Notes: generated by a model not told the origin, from the letters alone. A stretch of 64,000 nucleotides of DNA from Cryptomeria japonica (GCF_030272615.1 NC_081410.1:226475415-226539414), one strand, 5' to 3'; counted from the stretch's first letter, positions 22,026-35,415 are shown. Made by a program: numbers and translations.

Positions 22026-25000
22026 TTATTTCCGAGCAATTTTAGAAATACTTTTAGGGTTGAGAAACGCTTGTGTATAAGCCATAGGCAATGAAAGAAA
22101 CTTCTTCACTTTTGCAACATAGGCTCGCTGAGTAAAGTTATTATAATCATTTGCTTCAATTGCATCTAATATCTGACGATAAAGGATCAAGGAAGCCCAC
22201 ACCTGCAGCAGCATAAGAATCCACTAGATGAGTTACTGTTTGGAATTAAATAGGTATGGTTCAAAGATTTTGGTTTGAATTCTAAGTTTTAATCTATTTA
22301 GATGAGTTACTGTTTGGAATTAAATAGGTATGGTTCAAAGATTTTGGTTTGAATTCTAAGTTTTAATCTGTTTAGGTGGTTCATCTTAAATCATATAGAT
22401 TTCTTTAGTAGATTCATCTATTAATGTGATTTCATATGAGTCTCACTAGCTTTTTCGAAGCTAGTAGGACCCATTTATTAGTGTGATTTCAGATGAGCCA
22501 CCTAAACAAATCAAAACTTAAAATTAGCTGCTTAAAGCTGATCCGATCTAAAGCTATAATTAAACAGAGAAAATATCATACCGGCCATCTGCTAGCTTTA
22601 TCAAGCTCGGAAACACCTTGCTCTGCAGCATCAAAGAACACCCTTGCTCTTTTTATCTGGTTCTTCATGAAAGCTCTCCATGTATCAGTCACCACTCCAG
22701 CAAACACATCTTTATCTGATAGTCCAAACTGTGCAAGTTCATCTTGAGGAAGATATATCCTTCCGCGGCGAGCACTAATGCATAAGACAATATATAACAT
22801 GATAAAAAGTTAGATCCCACGACCCAAAAAGAAATGCAGCCTATCTTGATACTGAAATCAATGTTAGTAGATTTTCACAATCTATGAGACTCTTTGTTGC
22901 TGCTTTTAGATTCGATTGTATGAGTATTTTTTCATCAATGTTTCAGATCACATTCTGTGATTCACCATCAGGATGATAGAGAGCATAATACTCTTTATCA
23001 TCCGATGAGCATGAGATGATGGATCACAGAGTGTTTCAAAACATTGATACAAAATGCATTCACACAATCAAATCTGGAAGCAGCAACAAACAGACTAAAA
23101 AATCACATCCAATTTGTCTCCTACAAAAAAAAATGCCCACATAAACAATACATTCAGTGATTAATGCTTACTCTTCTCCAACATCCCGCAATATGTTTGT
23201 TAGCTGGTTAGCAATTCCTAGAGCCAAGGCAGCATTGTAAACATTTTCTGTTGTTGCTTTGGAATCTGGAGATATTCCCATCACAGGAACACTCATTAAG
23301 CCCACTGTCCCAGCTACATAGTAGCAGTAAAGGTAGAGCTCATCAAAGTTCTTGTATTGTGACTTTATTAGGTCCAGTCTCATGCCCTCGATCATGTCTC
23401 GGAAAGGCTGGAAAACACATAAAGTACAGAGTCATGTCTTTGAAGCCATTTTGAAACTAGCTAGATCGTTAGGTTATTACTTATTTCCCCTAATACTCTG
23501 CTGTGATTAATTCTCTAAAAGTTTGAATAAATACAAGATCTGATTACTTGGATATCAACTGGAAATTTTGAAACTGTGTCAGATAAAGCTGCATCTAGCA
23601 TATCATACGGTCGGCCATCATAGAGATCCTCTAACCTCTTTTCCCATCGGTCAAGTGCTGCAGGTGTTATGTGTGCAGCGTTGGGGCCATCCACAAGCTC
23701 ATCCGTCCTCCTGCACCATACTGTTGCAGACATAATACTTTTACATTAGAATGTAGTTTTCTATTAGCCTTTCTCAAAAGTACAAAGAAATGTAAAACCT
23801 TAATATGCAACCTGAAAATCTAGATGTTTCAATGACTATAGAATTATCTAGGAAAGCTCTCAAAATCTTTATATGTTACAAATCAAATTTACAACCAATG
23901 ATAGAGGAATGTCATTGTATTCTATCTCTATTTTTAATCTCCTCTATTATAATCAAGCTCAAGAAATAGAATGCCTGGCTCTTTTGTAAGAGGATTGGAC
24001 AGAATGCATTATAGCATTGACATACTTGGGAAATAAACAACTGGGATCAGAAACAATAGAAGTGAACAATAAAAAGACTGAAATTTGAGTTGAAAGTTCA
24101 TGGATTGAAAAATCTTCAAAGTGCAAAACTAACTTAAGATGAATTGCTTTAAAGTGTTGGAAAATGAATTATACTTGAGTTAAGGATTGACCGTTTATCA
24201 AAAAGGCTGGTAGCTCAGGTAAAGTACCTCAGCAGTAAACGGGAGGTCCTTTTTATGTTTGATTTCTATATGGTTCGTGAAAAGTTTAATATGATATTAG
24301 AATCCAAGTCACTAGAGTTAGGTCAAGGTAGAGGTAGGATCTTGGAGAACCTATAGTGTGACTCAAAATAGGTGTTGAAAAATAAATTACACTCAAACCA
24401 AAGATGAACCAGTCACTAAGAAGACTGTTAACTGGTAGGTTACCGCAACAGTAAATGGAAGATCTTAGATTTTATTTCTAACTAATCCATAATTTTTTTT
24501 ACATAAAACACCTATGAAAAAACTTATTATCCTATCTAAACTTGTTTACTTAAACCACATAGAAAGCAAGAGGTTCAAATTGAAGTGAATCAAAAATCCA
24601 AAATTACTATGTTATTGTTAAGGCCATCAAAAATAAAAGTTTTTATGAAAATGTTTTAGGTTGTGTGATAAAAACCAGAATATTACATGCCCAGTAACAT
24701 ATGATGCATTCAAGAGATTTGCACTGAAACGCAGTTGTCCTCTTGGGCTTTTTCATTCATTGCTATGGTGAAGAATCCCATAAAATATTATAATTCTTAG
24801 CCATATTTTCCTTTTGACCTATATAATGTGTTCAGAGTTTTGGTTTCCCATGACTATGGAGCTTCTAAATATCACTCATAGATCCTGTCTAATTATTAAT
24901 CTTAATCCATCTTCACCATACAATTGCTATAGAACTTTGAACTTACCATATATTGCCCAAATAGCCTTCCTTCTCTCCGGGGTCATCAGCAATGTTCCTG

Positions 25001-26494
25001 AAACAAACGAAACAACACATCAAACTGTTGTTCTTCAAGTGACACTGACATTGCAATGTACTTAAAATTGTACCAATTAAAAAACTCGAATGTTACATTA
25101 ACCATCCATTATTTTCTCTCCCTCAAACCAATTGTCCGAGCAATCTATTATATATTATGTTAATATTAAAATACCTAATCTCCACAAAAAATTGATCATA
25201 ACAACTGTTTATGATTGAGATCCTTTCTTTTGGTAAACAGATTAGAAAAAAACTGTGCAAAAGTGAATAAGAACAATCAAAGACTTAAAATGGAGTGCTT
25301 GATTTGAATGGATAGACTCTTTGATTGTACGGGTCAAAGGAATTTCATGGGAGCATTACATTCTATTCATAAAGGTGCATTCTTGAGTTTTTAGAAAGAA
25401 TTTGACCAAAGTTTGGTCTAATGGTTTTGAGCCTAAGGTTTTGGAAACGTATTCTTGTTTTCTAAGTTGCTCTGTCTATAATTCAAGTGTTTACGATTGA
25501 ATTTAATCATATGATTCAAGACTGCAGTAAGTCGTTTGTTTCCACACAATTGAAGCACTGAACATCCCTCACAATTGCAGTAAGTCTCAATACCACCATA
25601 TTTTTACTCTTAACATCCCCTAAATTTTCACAATATCTTGATGCAAACCTTACAAGAATAAACTAAATTTCATTCAATCTTCATTTGCTCTGTCAAGCTG
25701 ATGAATTTTGGAAGTAGTGATTTTATATTAGAATCCATATAATACAATAGTGATTCATCCATCTACTCTCTCTCATGATGCCATGTTTCTTGTTTCAACA
25801 GGATCTAAATTTTTAAAATAAATAGGATACTTTTATTAGATGTGCTGATGTGGGTAATTGTCTGATGAGTCACAGTTCCAAATCTAAATTGTACATAAAT
25901 AAGAAATCAATTCACATTTAAAAAAATAAAATTCTATAATATTCCATACAATCGCTACATACTCACACAACAATTGATCCCTCTGGCAATCTCAAAGATG
26001 GTATCAAGCTAGATTCACAAGCATGAAAGCTCCTACGTAATCATACAGAGAACTCACAAGAACACATTAAAGGCAATAAAAACTCAACCAAAATGAAAAA
26101 CAATTGAGGGAAAGGCATGATGATAAATACCCAGATAGAAAGTCTTGGCATACTCAGCACAGACTTCACCACAGCGTTCATAGGCTTCATCAAGCAGCTC
26201 AATGGAAGAAGGAGATGCAATTTCAGGCTTGACATCCAGGAAGGCATTTCTCTTCCTCTCTTTCACCATAGCAGCCTGCTTCATAACAACATCATACACC
26301 TTCTGCTCTGTACAAGTCATGATGGGTTTCTGTGAGGGATCCATAACATCACTTCTGTGGGTCTCAGCAATTGTAGCTCTGCATTTCAGCTTCTGCTGCT
26401 TCACATCAAATGTCCCATGTACTCTCAAGAACTTAAACTCCACCTGCCTTGGCCCAGAAGAATTGAGCGTCCACACCAGAGCACCAGCAGGCAT
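22026..26494 (-). CDS. PSY: Phytoene synthase, chloroplastic (six exons, intact)
   Basis: It condenses two geranylgeranyl diphosphates to phytoene, the entry step of carotenoid synthesis in plastids. The exons on the minus strand are 26494-26131, 24997-24947, 23720-23548, 23407-23172, 22774-22582 and 22202-22026; all introns are GT-AG and phases join without a stop, giving 397 residues. The 51-bp second exon is characteristic of plant PSY genes. Residues 1 to about 60 look like a transit peptide. The conserved core begins at [17 protein letters not shown]; the two Asp-rich substrate/Mg sites are DELVD (145-149) and DVGED (271-275), followed by [23 protein letters not shown] and [12 protein letters not shown]. 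The start is the first ATG after an in-frame TGA six bases upstream. This is the only apparently functional gene in the window. Confidence 0.96.
22227..22374. repeat. 74-bp tandem duplication in PSY intron 5
   Basis: Two direct copies (22227..22300 and 22301..22374) start GATGAGTTACTGTTTGG and differ by only one or two bases. They lie 25 bp from the splice acceptor of the last exon. The near identity suggests a recent duplication. Confidence 0.9.
22886..23097. mobile_element. MITE-like long hairpin in PSY intron 4
   Basis: A left arm from 22886 (GAGACTCTTTGTTGCTGC onward) matches the reverse complement of the right arm ending at 23095 over about 80 bp each, with several mismatches. The centre is itself partly palindromic (GATGATAGAGAG...CTCTTTATCATC). 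It has no coding capacity. TA dinucleotides flank both sides, which would fit a TA target duplication, but this is weak. The best reading is a non-autonomous inverted-repeat element. Confidence 0.65.
24157..24500 (+). repeat. tRNA/SINE-like duplicated unit in PSY intron 2
   Basis: Two related units begin GTGTTGGAAAATGAATTA (24157) and GTGTTGAAAAATAAATTA (24372), about 215 bp apart. The first contains GGCTGGTAGCTCAGG, close to a pol III A box, and a weak B-box-like GTTTGATTTC about 60 bp later. The second has matching but decayed positions. It may be a dimeric or duplicated tRNA-derived SINE. It is not a functional tRNA gene, because no cloverleaf can be drawn. Confidence 0.35.
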
Positions 26495-26614
26495 TATAAT
26501 CAATCAAATGCAATTCAATGCAACTCAATGAAAACAGAGAGACAATGGAATCCTGTTCAATTCAGGGTTGCTGTTGTGCATGCTCTTGGTAGAACAGTAT
26601 AAGTATAATGATGG

Positions 26615-26622
26615 TACTTATA
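26615..26622 (-). promoter_or_regulatory. Candidate TATA box of PSY
   Basis: On the minus strand the sequence reads CTATAAGTA about 120 bp upstream of the PSY start codon, which would give a 5' UTR of about 90 nt. TATAAGTA is an acceptable plant TATA element. Another weaker AT-rich candidate lies at about 26598..26606. No clear light-response box (CACGTG) was found nearby. Confidence 0.3.
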
Positions 26623-26639
26623 GGCAGTATGATAAGGTT

Positions 26640-27560
26640 TAAGAATCACCACTCGTTCCTTAGCCAAATGAAGTCTCCAATAGTTTCCAGTCCTTTGAAT
26701 GCAGATAGTTGGAATTTTGTGTCTCTTTACAAGTCGTGGTACTTAACAAAACTTAATAACGTGGATGTCAGAGGGACCGCTCAGTCTTATAATACTTCCA
26801 AAGAGTCTGGAAAGTGTAGAGTGACATTTTTTGTTCTCTTTCATAAGGAGATCTTGAGGATCTGAGGGAGGGACCCAATGGTGATGGGCTTTTCATTGTG
26901 GAGGTGGCCACGGAAACAAAAGGTGCCCTGGTCAATGTCTCAAATTAGTGGTTTTGGAAAGACTTGCAACTAGCAATTTGACTTTGTTGTGTAATGGGTA
27001 TGTTAATATCATCGTTTTTGTTGAGTTTTAATTTCTTTTTCCAGAAAGATATTTGTTGGATGTGAGGTTGTAAAGGAAGTGATGTTCATTATATAATTTA
27101 TGTTTTCATAAATAGGTGGAAGTGATGTTCTGTATATAATTTATGTTTTCATTAATAGGTGGTTGTTTTCAATTATTTGATTTTTGAAATTAGATATAAT
27201 TATGTCGAAGGCATCTAGAATGACATCAAAATGTCTATAAACAAAAATCTATTTTTGAAACAATTTGACATGCAAATGACGGGTAAATGCATGCAATATG
27301 CCATGTTTTAGTTTTTGAGGTGTTATTTTATTACTCCAAATAAAATAGAACCCTCGCCACTTGTCTCCAACTAGATTCACAAATTTTTGCATGCAGGAGT
27401 TTAATGGATTTGTATTCTTAGTGTTTAGTATTTTAGAAGAACATTTATTTTACAATGATTCTCTTCTATTATAAGATATCTCTCGGCATATTTTACATAT
27501 GTTTTTTTAATACAATTATACTAGTTTATAGTATTCACATAAATGTGATTTAAATAATAT
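26640..27560. other. PSY upstream region, no gene seen
   Basis: Frames are short and non-conserved. This stretch is the likely promoter side of PSY, with no transposon signature that I can recognise. Confidence 0.5.
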
Positions 27561-28189
27561 AGGGAAGAGTATCAGTTCCCATCTATGTTCTTATAACCGT
27601 TTACATTTTACACACCTAACTTTCCAATTACTAATTTTAAAGAAATCTTTAAAAAAAAACTAAAAGGCCAATATTTACATATATGTGATCTAAATAATGT
27701 AGGGAAGAGCACCAGCTACCGCCCATGTTTTATTAACCGTTCACTCCTTCCATATTCAATTTTTCAATTACTAACTTTAAAGAAACCCCAAAAAACTAAA
27801 AGCCCATTAGTAAATTTCACATGTACCAATAGCCGCCCATTTTTAGCATTGTTGGACCATAATTGGCTAATTTGTGCACCTTTATCGGTACCCATAGTGG
27901 ACAATTGTTGGCACATTTGTGCATATGTATTGGCAATTTTAAGTGCACAATTATTGGGGCATCTTTAAGCAAATATCAAACAACAGTTTGAAATGTGTAC
28001 TTTTTCACCCTTGTGTGCATAATGGATCCCATAGCATGCATCGTTACTACCTAGAAGCCAAAACAATAGCTCTAAGAACCTAAGTCGTGTGCAGAGACAA
28101 CCAAAAATAAATTGTCAAAATCCAATGTACCGTTTAGAATCTATGGGTGCATTAAGTTTGCTATAATGGTTATTGGGACGCTTCCCCTA
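27561..28189. mobile_element. Candidate terminal-inverted-repeat element
   Basis: The left end AGGGAAGAGTATCAGTTCCC is roughly inverted at the right end, where the reverse complement of 28165..28189 reads AGGGGAAGCGTCCCAATAACC. No frame codes for a transposase. Inside, a 140-bp unit is tandemly duplicated (about 27532..27671 and 27672..27810), so the left terminus is repeated at 27699. It is probably non-autonomous; the ends are approximate. Confidence 0.4.
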
Positions 28190-30641
28190 TATGTTCTTTG
28201 AGATTTTTTAAATGGACAACTTTATTTCTTTTGTATTATGATAAAATATAGTCAGTCTATGGATGGATCAAGAGAAGAAGATAGAAGTCATCCATGTGTA
28301 GATTATTATTTTCGGTTTGCGCTAGTAAACCATCTAACTAAATGTGTACATGTCGCCCATGAATATGTTCTAGCTCAAACTCAATCCTTCAACATTCTCA
28401 TTTGTATTCTGAAGTATGTAGTCATAGGTTGGCAATTTTTATTTAACAACTTTTACACTTTAGGTTTTTTGTTAATAAATACTTCAAAGATATAGATTTG
28501 ATGGCACCAATCATTTCTATCATCTTGCATTACTATAAGATGACATCAAGTATTGATGCCCAAAGTTAGCCATGATTTAAAATGTTTTCTCTCTTCCTCT
28601 CTTCCCTTATGGACATCTATCATCTTTGGATTATTGGCATGAAATAGTTGGTAAGAAGTTAGTCTCTATTGTCTTTGTTTCCTCTCTCGCCCCCTTTATA
28701 TCTCTTATCTCTTTGTATCTCCCACTCTATCCATATTTTTCTATTCCTCTATATCAATCTCCTTTCTCTATATTTCTATGAAATAGTTTATAGAAAGTTA
28801 GTCCCTCTTTTCTATTGTTGATTTCATTAAGTTTGGTATGTTTTATTTTTATTTTAGGTATATAGTAGGGTGAGTCATGAGGTTAATAGTGGATAATGTA
28901 TTAGGTTATTTTTGAGGTCATTAATGAAGCAATGTTTTGTATAAAAAAAAATTCTTTATAGATAGTTGATCACTTTGAATTGTTAGATCCTTGGGAGCTT
29001 ACTAGGATCCATATCAAAACACAAGGGATGACCTCTAGGACAAGTAATAATCCTTAGATACTTACTAGGGGACATGTTACACAAAGGGATCACAAGGACT
29101 AACAAGTTGCATTATGCTACATGACTCATGCATAAGTGAAGGTCTCACAAGGGCTAGTAAGTTGTGTTATGCTAGGCGAGCTTCACACCAATGAATATTA
29201 CAAAGAATAACTTCTATCTATTGTATAATCTTGGATATGATGCTACAAAATGGGTGTTGTAGTGGCATTGAGAAAATTCATGGTGTGTGATCAAAGTATA
29301 TAAACCAATCTTATGTTGTGCGCACAAAGTGAAGTGTATGCCACCACCTTAAAGTGATATGTCAATTGAGAGAAATTGCTTTAAGGTACTATACATCCAA
29401 AGATAAGCACACCACAATAGTGAAATGCCCCCAAACCTAGGCATATCAAAGGTGAAGCTTGCATACAAAATAAGATCCCATAAGGGATCCACAATCTAGG
29501 GTTAGTATGTGCATTAGATAAATCATTTATATCAATATGATTGATTTGAATTGACCTCATCCCCAAAATGTGGAACTACAAATACAAAGGAGGAATAGTA
29601 CATAAGATGAACAAAGGGTATTTTTTGGTTGACATGGAAGAGACCAAAAATCTCAACACTTTGCTTCATCCCAAAAAGACAACACAAAAGCACATTTATG
29701 ACAGAACATGTATATGATATATAGAAGCATCAAGATATAAATAGAGGATTAGTCTCTTTGTATCCTTGTGCCAACGAAGCCTCAAGGGTCATCCAAAGAG
29801 AGCCTAACAAGAAAAAGACATGCCAATTAGTAAATCACAGGGAATCACGTCAGTATCACATGCAATAAAACACACAAGAACAAAGAAGCATTGCACAAAT
29901 GAGCTAATCTAGCAAATAATCTATGTACCAATCTTGCTCATCATTGTAAAGAGATGGAAAACAAGATTCTAAAGGAGCTACAAATAGTATAGTACAAGGA
30001 GCTATGTATAGTTCCAAACATGGACCATGCTCTAATAATAGATCACTTTGTTTGTCATAATAGCTAAATTTAGTTCTTTAGAAAACATCAAGGACAACTC
30101 ATTATCATTTTTAACAATTTCAACCATGTTATCTGAATCATCATCCAAATTAATTACTATAAGTGATTTAATAGGAGGAGAATAATTCCTTGGAATTAAC
30201 AACTTTAGCTTTCAATGAGGTTGGGATAGGTAAGGATCATCTCTAGGTGTGGATAATGGTGGACACATTTGAGGAGGTGGGGCCAAATAAACATAAAAAA
30301 AGCTTATGGGAATACTCACTTCTTGTAGCAAGCTCATGATTCTTGGCATGATGTCTTTGTTAGCATTCTCTTGCACTACAATTTTATCAGTTACAATTTG
30401 AAGCTTTTGTATAAGGAGGTTGGGTACCACTCAACATCAATTCCTTTTCTTCCTTTTCTATAGGAACACAAGGATGAACAACATGAACCTCTAAAGGTTG
30501 AGAGATAGGGGGAGTTCTAAATGGTATTAGGCTTTTTCCTCACTGTCCTTTATAGGATGGTAGAGGTGGAACTCCAACATGCATACTAGGCACTCTAGGA
30601 AGAGAGAAGATTCTTAGTCTAAGAAACGGTTCACTCACTAC
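28190..30641. other. AT-rich sequence without recognisable genes
   Basis: No homology that I can name in either strand. The right part (from about 29500) may be the decayed downstream part of gypsy element E, because a short minus-strand frame at 30430..30212 follows its protease remnant, but I cannot prove it. Confidence 0.4.
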
Positions 30642-31347
30642 CTATGGGGCATGAAGAGTTTCTTCAGTATCCATAGATGTGGAAGGATCATTAGGGGTAA
30701 TAGTCAGAGAAATTTCCCAAGGATTACCTAAGGATAACTCAATTATTCTCTTAGCTTTAAATTTTTGGTGGGTTAGGGATAGGCTATATTCACAAGGTTT
30801 GATTGGTTGAGGTTGTTGAGGCCAAAAGTAGTCAAGTGTATAGTGTTTGCATCTTGACAAGGGTTGAAAAACACTATGATATATAGTTTGTACTTGTCCT
30901 TCGAATGGGAACTTCAAACACTTATGGACTATGAAAGGGACTACCTTCATGGATGTGAGCCAAAGATGATCCAAGTTCATAAAAAATTGGTCCAAGGTAG
31001 GGACAATGGTAAAAATAATATCTAAGCTTTTAGATAAAAAATGAACTTGAAGGGTAATGAAACCAATGGTGGTACAAGTGACAATCATGCACCTTAATCA
31101 AGAATTCATATTTATCATAAGTGTCTTGATATAATTCATATATGTAAAGATGGTCTTCTATAATCATATCAACCATACATATTCGATCAATAATAACCCC
31201 ACATGTGGGTTTGTCATTAATTCTAGTAGTAGTGTATAGTGGTCGATTGGGTGCATTCTTTAAGATATCACCTGAGGTAAAGGTGATATTATGTTCATGT
31301 TTATGTTTAGGTCTCTCTTTCTTGAGATGAGGTTCTAGTGCATTCAC
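30642..31347 (-). pseudogene. Gypsy element E: protease remnant
   Basis: Two overlapping minus-strand frames give a decayed retropepsin region. The first contains RPLYTTTRINDKPTCGVIID, where the aspartate of the active site is kept but Ser-Gly is lost. The second contains VPFIVHKCLKFPFEGQVQTI. This corresponds to the [20 protein letters not shown] block of element F at 52294 onward, so E is of related Tat/Athila-type gypsy ancestry. No RT or integrase follows within the window, so a large part of pol has been lost. Confidence 0.6.
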
Positions 31348-31558
31348 TAGATGTTCAACTCAGTTGGATTGGACATTAGTTTTTAGATAACTATCATCAT
31401 TAAGATTAAAAAAATGTTGTATGGGAAGGCAAAGGATTGCTTAAGATTTTCAAGTTTTGATTAGGTGGGGCTATGGATTTATTCCCTTTATCATTCACAC
31501 CATCCACCTACATGATATTAGAGTCAAAGAAGTATTTAATTTCATTTCTAATATGCAT

Positions 31559-31600
31559 ATATCTCTTAGTATCATGTCTAGAAGTATGATGATATTGACA
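31559..31600 (-). pseudogene. Gypsy element E: Gag zinc-knuckle remnant
   Basis: On the minus strand the peptide CQYHHTSRHDTKRY matches the C-x2-H-x4-H-x4-C knuckle of Tat-type Gag proteins (compare CDFHRNKGHRTNEC in element F), with the last cysteine changed to tyrosine. It ties the gag part at 33107..34251 to the protease part at 31347 across the solo LTR. Confidence 0.6.
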
Positions 31601-31728
31601 AAAGGCCTTCAAGTTAATGAAGGAGACAAATACTTTGAGGTATATACGGGATGGATGGGAGAAGCTTAATCAAATTGTTGTTTAACAATTGAAGCCTAAT
31701 GGAATGTAATGACTCATAAAGTTGTGTA

Positions 31729-32887
31729 TGTTGTCTTGATGATGATTTTTGTAATGGATGACTTTATGTGTTGTCATTGATGGCACATATACACACACAT
31801 ATGTTCACATTATCATAGTCATCTTAGTTAAGACAAACTGGTACTAATCCTAAGTCTTAGTATTGTCAAACCGATATCATTTGTATAGAGAAGTCCAACT
31901 GGTTTGAAGGTGTCTAAACCGGTAAATGTAGACAACCGGTATATGCATGAATGAGAATTTGTTTTGGTCAATTCCTTTGTTACCAGTTTGGAGATACAAC
32001 GAAGATCGACAAGGAGGTGAATGGAGGACAATCAGTATATGAGTTGGAAGCGTTTAACACTCAACCGGTATTGGTGCTCAAAATGGTTTTACAGATTTTG
32101 TGATGAGTTATCACCAGTCGTCAAGAGTTATCTCTGACCGACAGTTTTGGCGGTGATCTGTGATGTGATATGAAAGATTGTCCAGATACATTGAACCTAG
32201 GAAACTGTGACGAGGTTCTTTAGGCCGACATGAAATCTAATGTCTATAAATTGACATTGTGATGAACCATTTTAATGATGCAAGATACAAGTGATGTTAT
32301 GAGTTTGAGTTGATGCAAATTGTAGAGTATGTCGGTGATACAATATTGAGTGAGCAGAAGAGGATCTATACAGGTAAGATGTGCTATTTCTAGATCATTC
32401 CATTTGTTGTTTTCTAATCACTGCAACAGTTAAATCCCCTAACCGGGTAAGCTCTAACAAGCTTCATTGTACAAATCCTCTAACCAGGTGATCCATTAGT
32501 TTGGATTTTGAAATCCTCTATTGAGGTTACTCCTAACAGGGTACTACCTTTAACCGGGTATAGCTCCTAATAGGGCTTTGGAATCTTTAACAGGATTCGC
32601 TCCCAATAGAGCACTTTGCAGACCTTAACCGATCAATTACCTATTACTGTAGATAGTTAACTTGTGAGTCCCATCTCACCATGGTTTTTACCAGTTGGGT
32701 TTTCCACATATAAACACTTGTGTTATGGTGAATGTTTTACTTATTGTGGATGCTTTTATAACACTTTGGATTGCATACATAGTTTTAAGTAAACTGGTTA
32801 ATTTTTTTTACTGGTCTGTGTTTAAAGTGGTATTGTTTTTGCTATCACTAATTCACCCCCCCCTCTCAGTGCTTTATAAGTCTATCA
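31729..32887 (+). mobile_element. Copia solo LTR with intact target duplication
   Basis: The sequence starts TGTTGTCTTGATGATG and ends CTTTATAAGTCTATCA. It is flanked on both sides by GTGTA (31724..31728 and 32888..32892), a perfect 5-bp target duplication. It shows the ACCGGT-rich body and the ATTCACCCCCCCCTCTCAG signature near the end. No internal region or partner LTR is present, so it is the product of LTR-LTR recombination. It sits inside the gag of element E. Confidence 0.85.
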
Positions 32888-33106
32888 GTGTAAAGTTACA
32901 ATTATTTTGAAGTTTACAAGAAAAGTGAGCTACAATAGGAGGTGTTGTGGCTACAACTTGTGTTTCAATGTTATTAGAGGAATGAGTGTTTATCTTAATG
33001 AAGTTCTTGTCTTGTTTCTCAAAGCCTTAGTAAGTTTTAGGAGCCTCTTTAGATTTGTCAATTGGATTCATAGATGCTGAACCTTTGTATTTAATAAGAT
33101 CGAAAG

Positions 33107-34251
33107 TTAATAATCACAGAGTGTTGTACACAAGTGTGTGAAGGATGGATATTTTACAAACAAGATCTTATCTCTAATATGTGATTTTAAGTTACCGATT
33201 AAAACTCTTTGAGCATTAGCATCAAGAAGAAGATAAGAGATTTGCAAATACAAAGTTGGATATCTACCAATAAAATCATTTACTTCCTCTTTCATACCTT
33301 GTTTACAATTAACCAAATCAACTAATGTAACTTGTGGCCCAATGTTATTTTGAAAATATTACAAGAATTGATTTATCGATTGTTCAAAATTGTTGACTAA
33401 GTTATTAAAAAAAGAAAAACCAATCCAAGAGAGTTTCTCTGAAGGATCGAGATTTTTTTTTTGCAAGAATGCCATCTTCAAAAAAGAATTCATTGCATAA
33501 AGCGATAAATCTCATGACATGAGTATTAGGGTCAACTTTCCTATTGTATTTGTAAAAATGAGGTATCTCTATGTGTTGTGGGATAGGAATATTAAGAATG
33601 ACAATTGAAAGTGGGATACTTGCATGCAATATGATGGAATATTTATTTGGGAAAGTTGGTCAATTATTTTTATAATGGTGACACGTTTTGCAATAATTGG
33701 TGAAATTGATAGGTGGATTAGCTTGTGAAAAGTTGGATTGTGATGGTGGGTTTGAGGTGATATTATGGTAGGTATGTGAACCATTATGGTAAAGTGAGAG
33801 GTGGAGATGGTTTATGATTGTTTGAGATACAAAAGGAATGTTGGTTGAATGTAGCACATAACTGTAATGATGGATAGAATCAAACCCAATTTCAACATAG
33901 TTGGCATTACCATTTTGCATAGTGGTAGAGATAATAGAGGATGTGTATGTAGGAATAGTTGGTAATTTTATAGGTATGAGCATTGATATTCAAACTTTCT
34001 TTTTAGGAGAAAATTATCCAAGAACTTTTGTGCAACTAGTTATGATCATAGTGTTTTCATCTACTATGTGAGTTATGTTATGTAAAGCATTCACACCATG
34101 CAAATCACCTTGTATCAACTTCCTTAGATTCTCAATCAAGGGGAATCCCTCTTTAGCCAAGTGTTCTCTACTCACAAATTGTTGAATACCTTTGAATTCC
34201 ATGTTAAGATTCATCAATTGTTCATTAGACACTTGTATTAAAGGGTCATCC
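33107..34251 (-). pseudogene. Gypsy element E: Gag
   Basis: A minus-strand retrotransposon-gag domain in pieces: HIEIPHFYKYNRKVDPNTHV and MRFIALCNEF near 33580..33480, then LLDWFFFF, VTLVDLVNCKQGMKEEVNDF and LLDANAQRVLIGNL. Stops and short shifts separate the parts. The N-terminal stretch (ending at 34014) holds a glutamine/leucine-rich helix-like region. The frame is cut at 34251 by the LTR of the chromovirus-like element, so the true N-terminus is not in place. Confidence 0.65.
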
Positions 34252-35162
<911 letters not shown>

Positions 35163-35164
35163 AT

Positions 35165-35176
35165 TGGTATCAGAGC
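35165..35176 (+). promoter_or_regulatory. Primer-binding site (initiator tRNA-Met)
   Basis: TGGTATCAGAGC is the classic 12-bp complement to the 3' end of plant initiator tRNA-Met and starts 2 bp after the LTR. Confidence 0.93.
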
Positions 35177-35415
35177 GAAGTTTCGGTCCGGAGGTTGCGT
35201 GTCCTGAAAAATTTGTTGTTGGGTGGAAGATTACGGATCCAACCTGCAGTTGCAGAGGACTAGCGTGAATGATGGGTTGAAGAGAAGCTAGGAATGGTGG
35301 AGCGCGTGGAAATGCAAACCCTGTTGTGATGAAGATGTTGCAAGGTATAGCAGCCCGATTGGAAGCCGTGGAGACAACCTAGAGAAGACTCAGAAGAGGC
35401 TGACATATTAAAGTT

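Noticed and set aside
24190-24270. A tRNA gene in PSY intron 2
   Set aside because: It has an A-box-like word, but no cloverleaf, no anticodon arm and a poor B box.
26503-26503. Phytoene synthase start three codons upstream
   Set aside because: That codon is TTG and an in-frame TGA lies directly before it; ATG at 26494 is the first usable start.
22576-26531. Plus-strand frames across phytoene synthase exons
   Set aside because: They are the reverse-strand shadow of conserved minus-strand exons with correct splice sites.
28238-28495. An 85-codon frame upstream of PSY
   Set aside because: No recognisable motif, no neighbours, AT-rich; fits chance.
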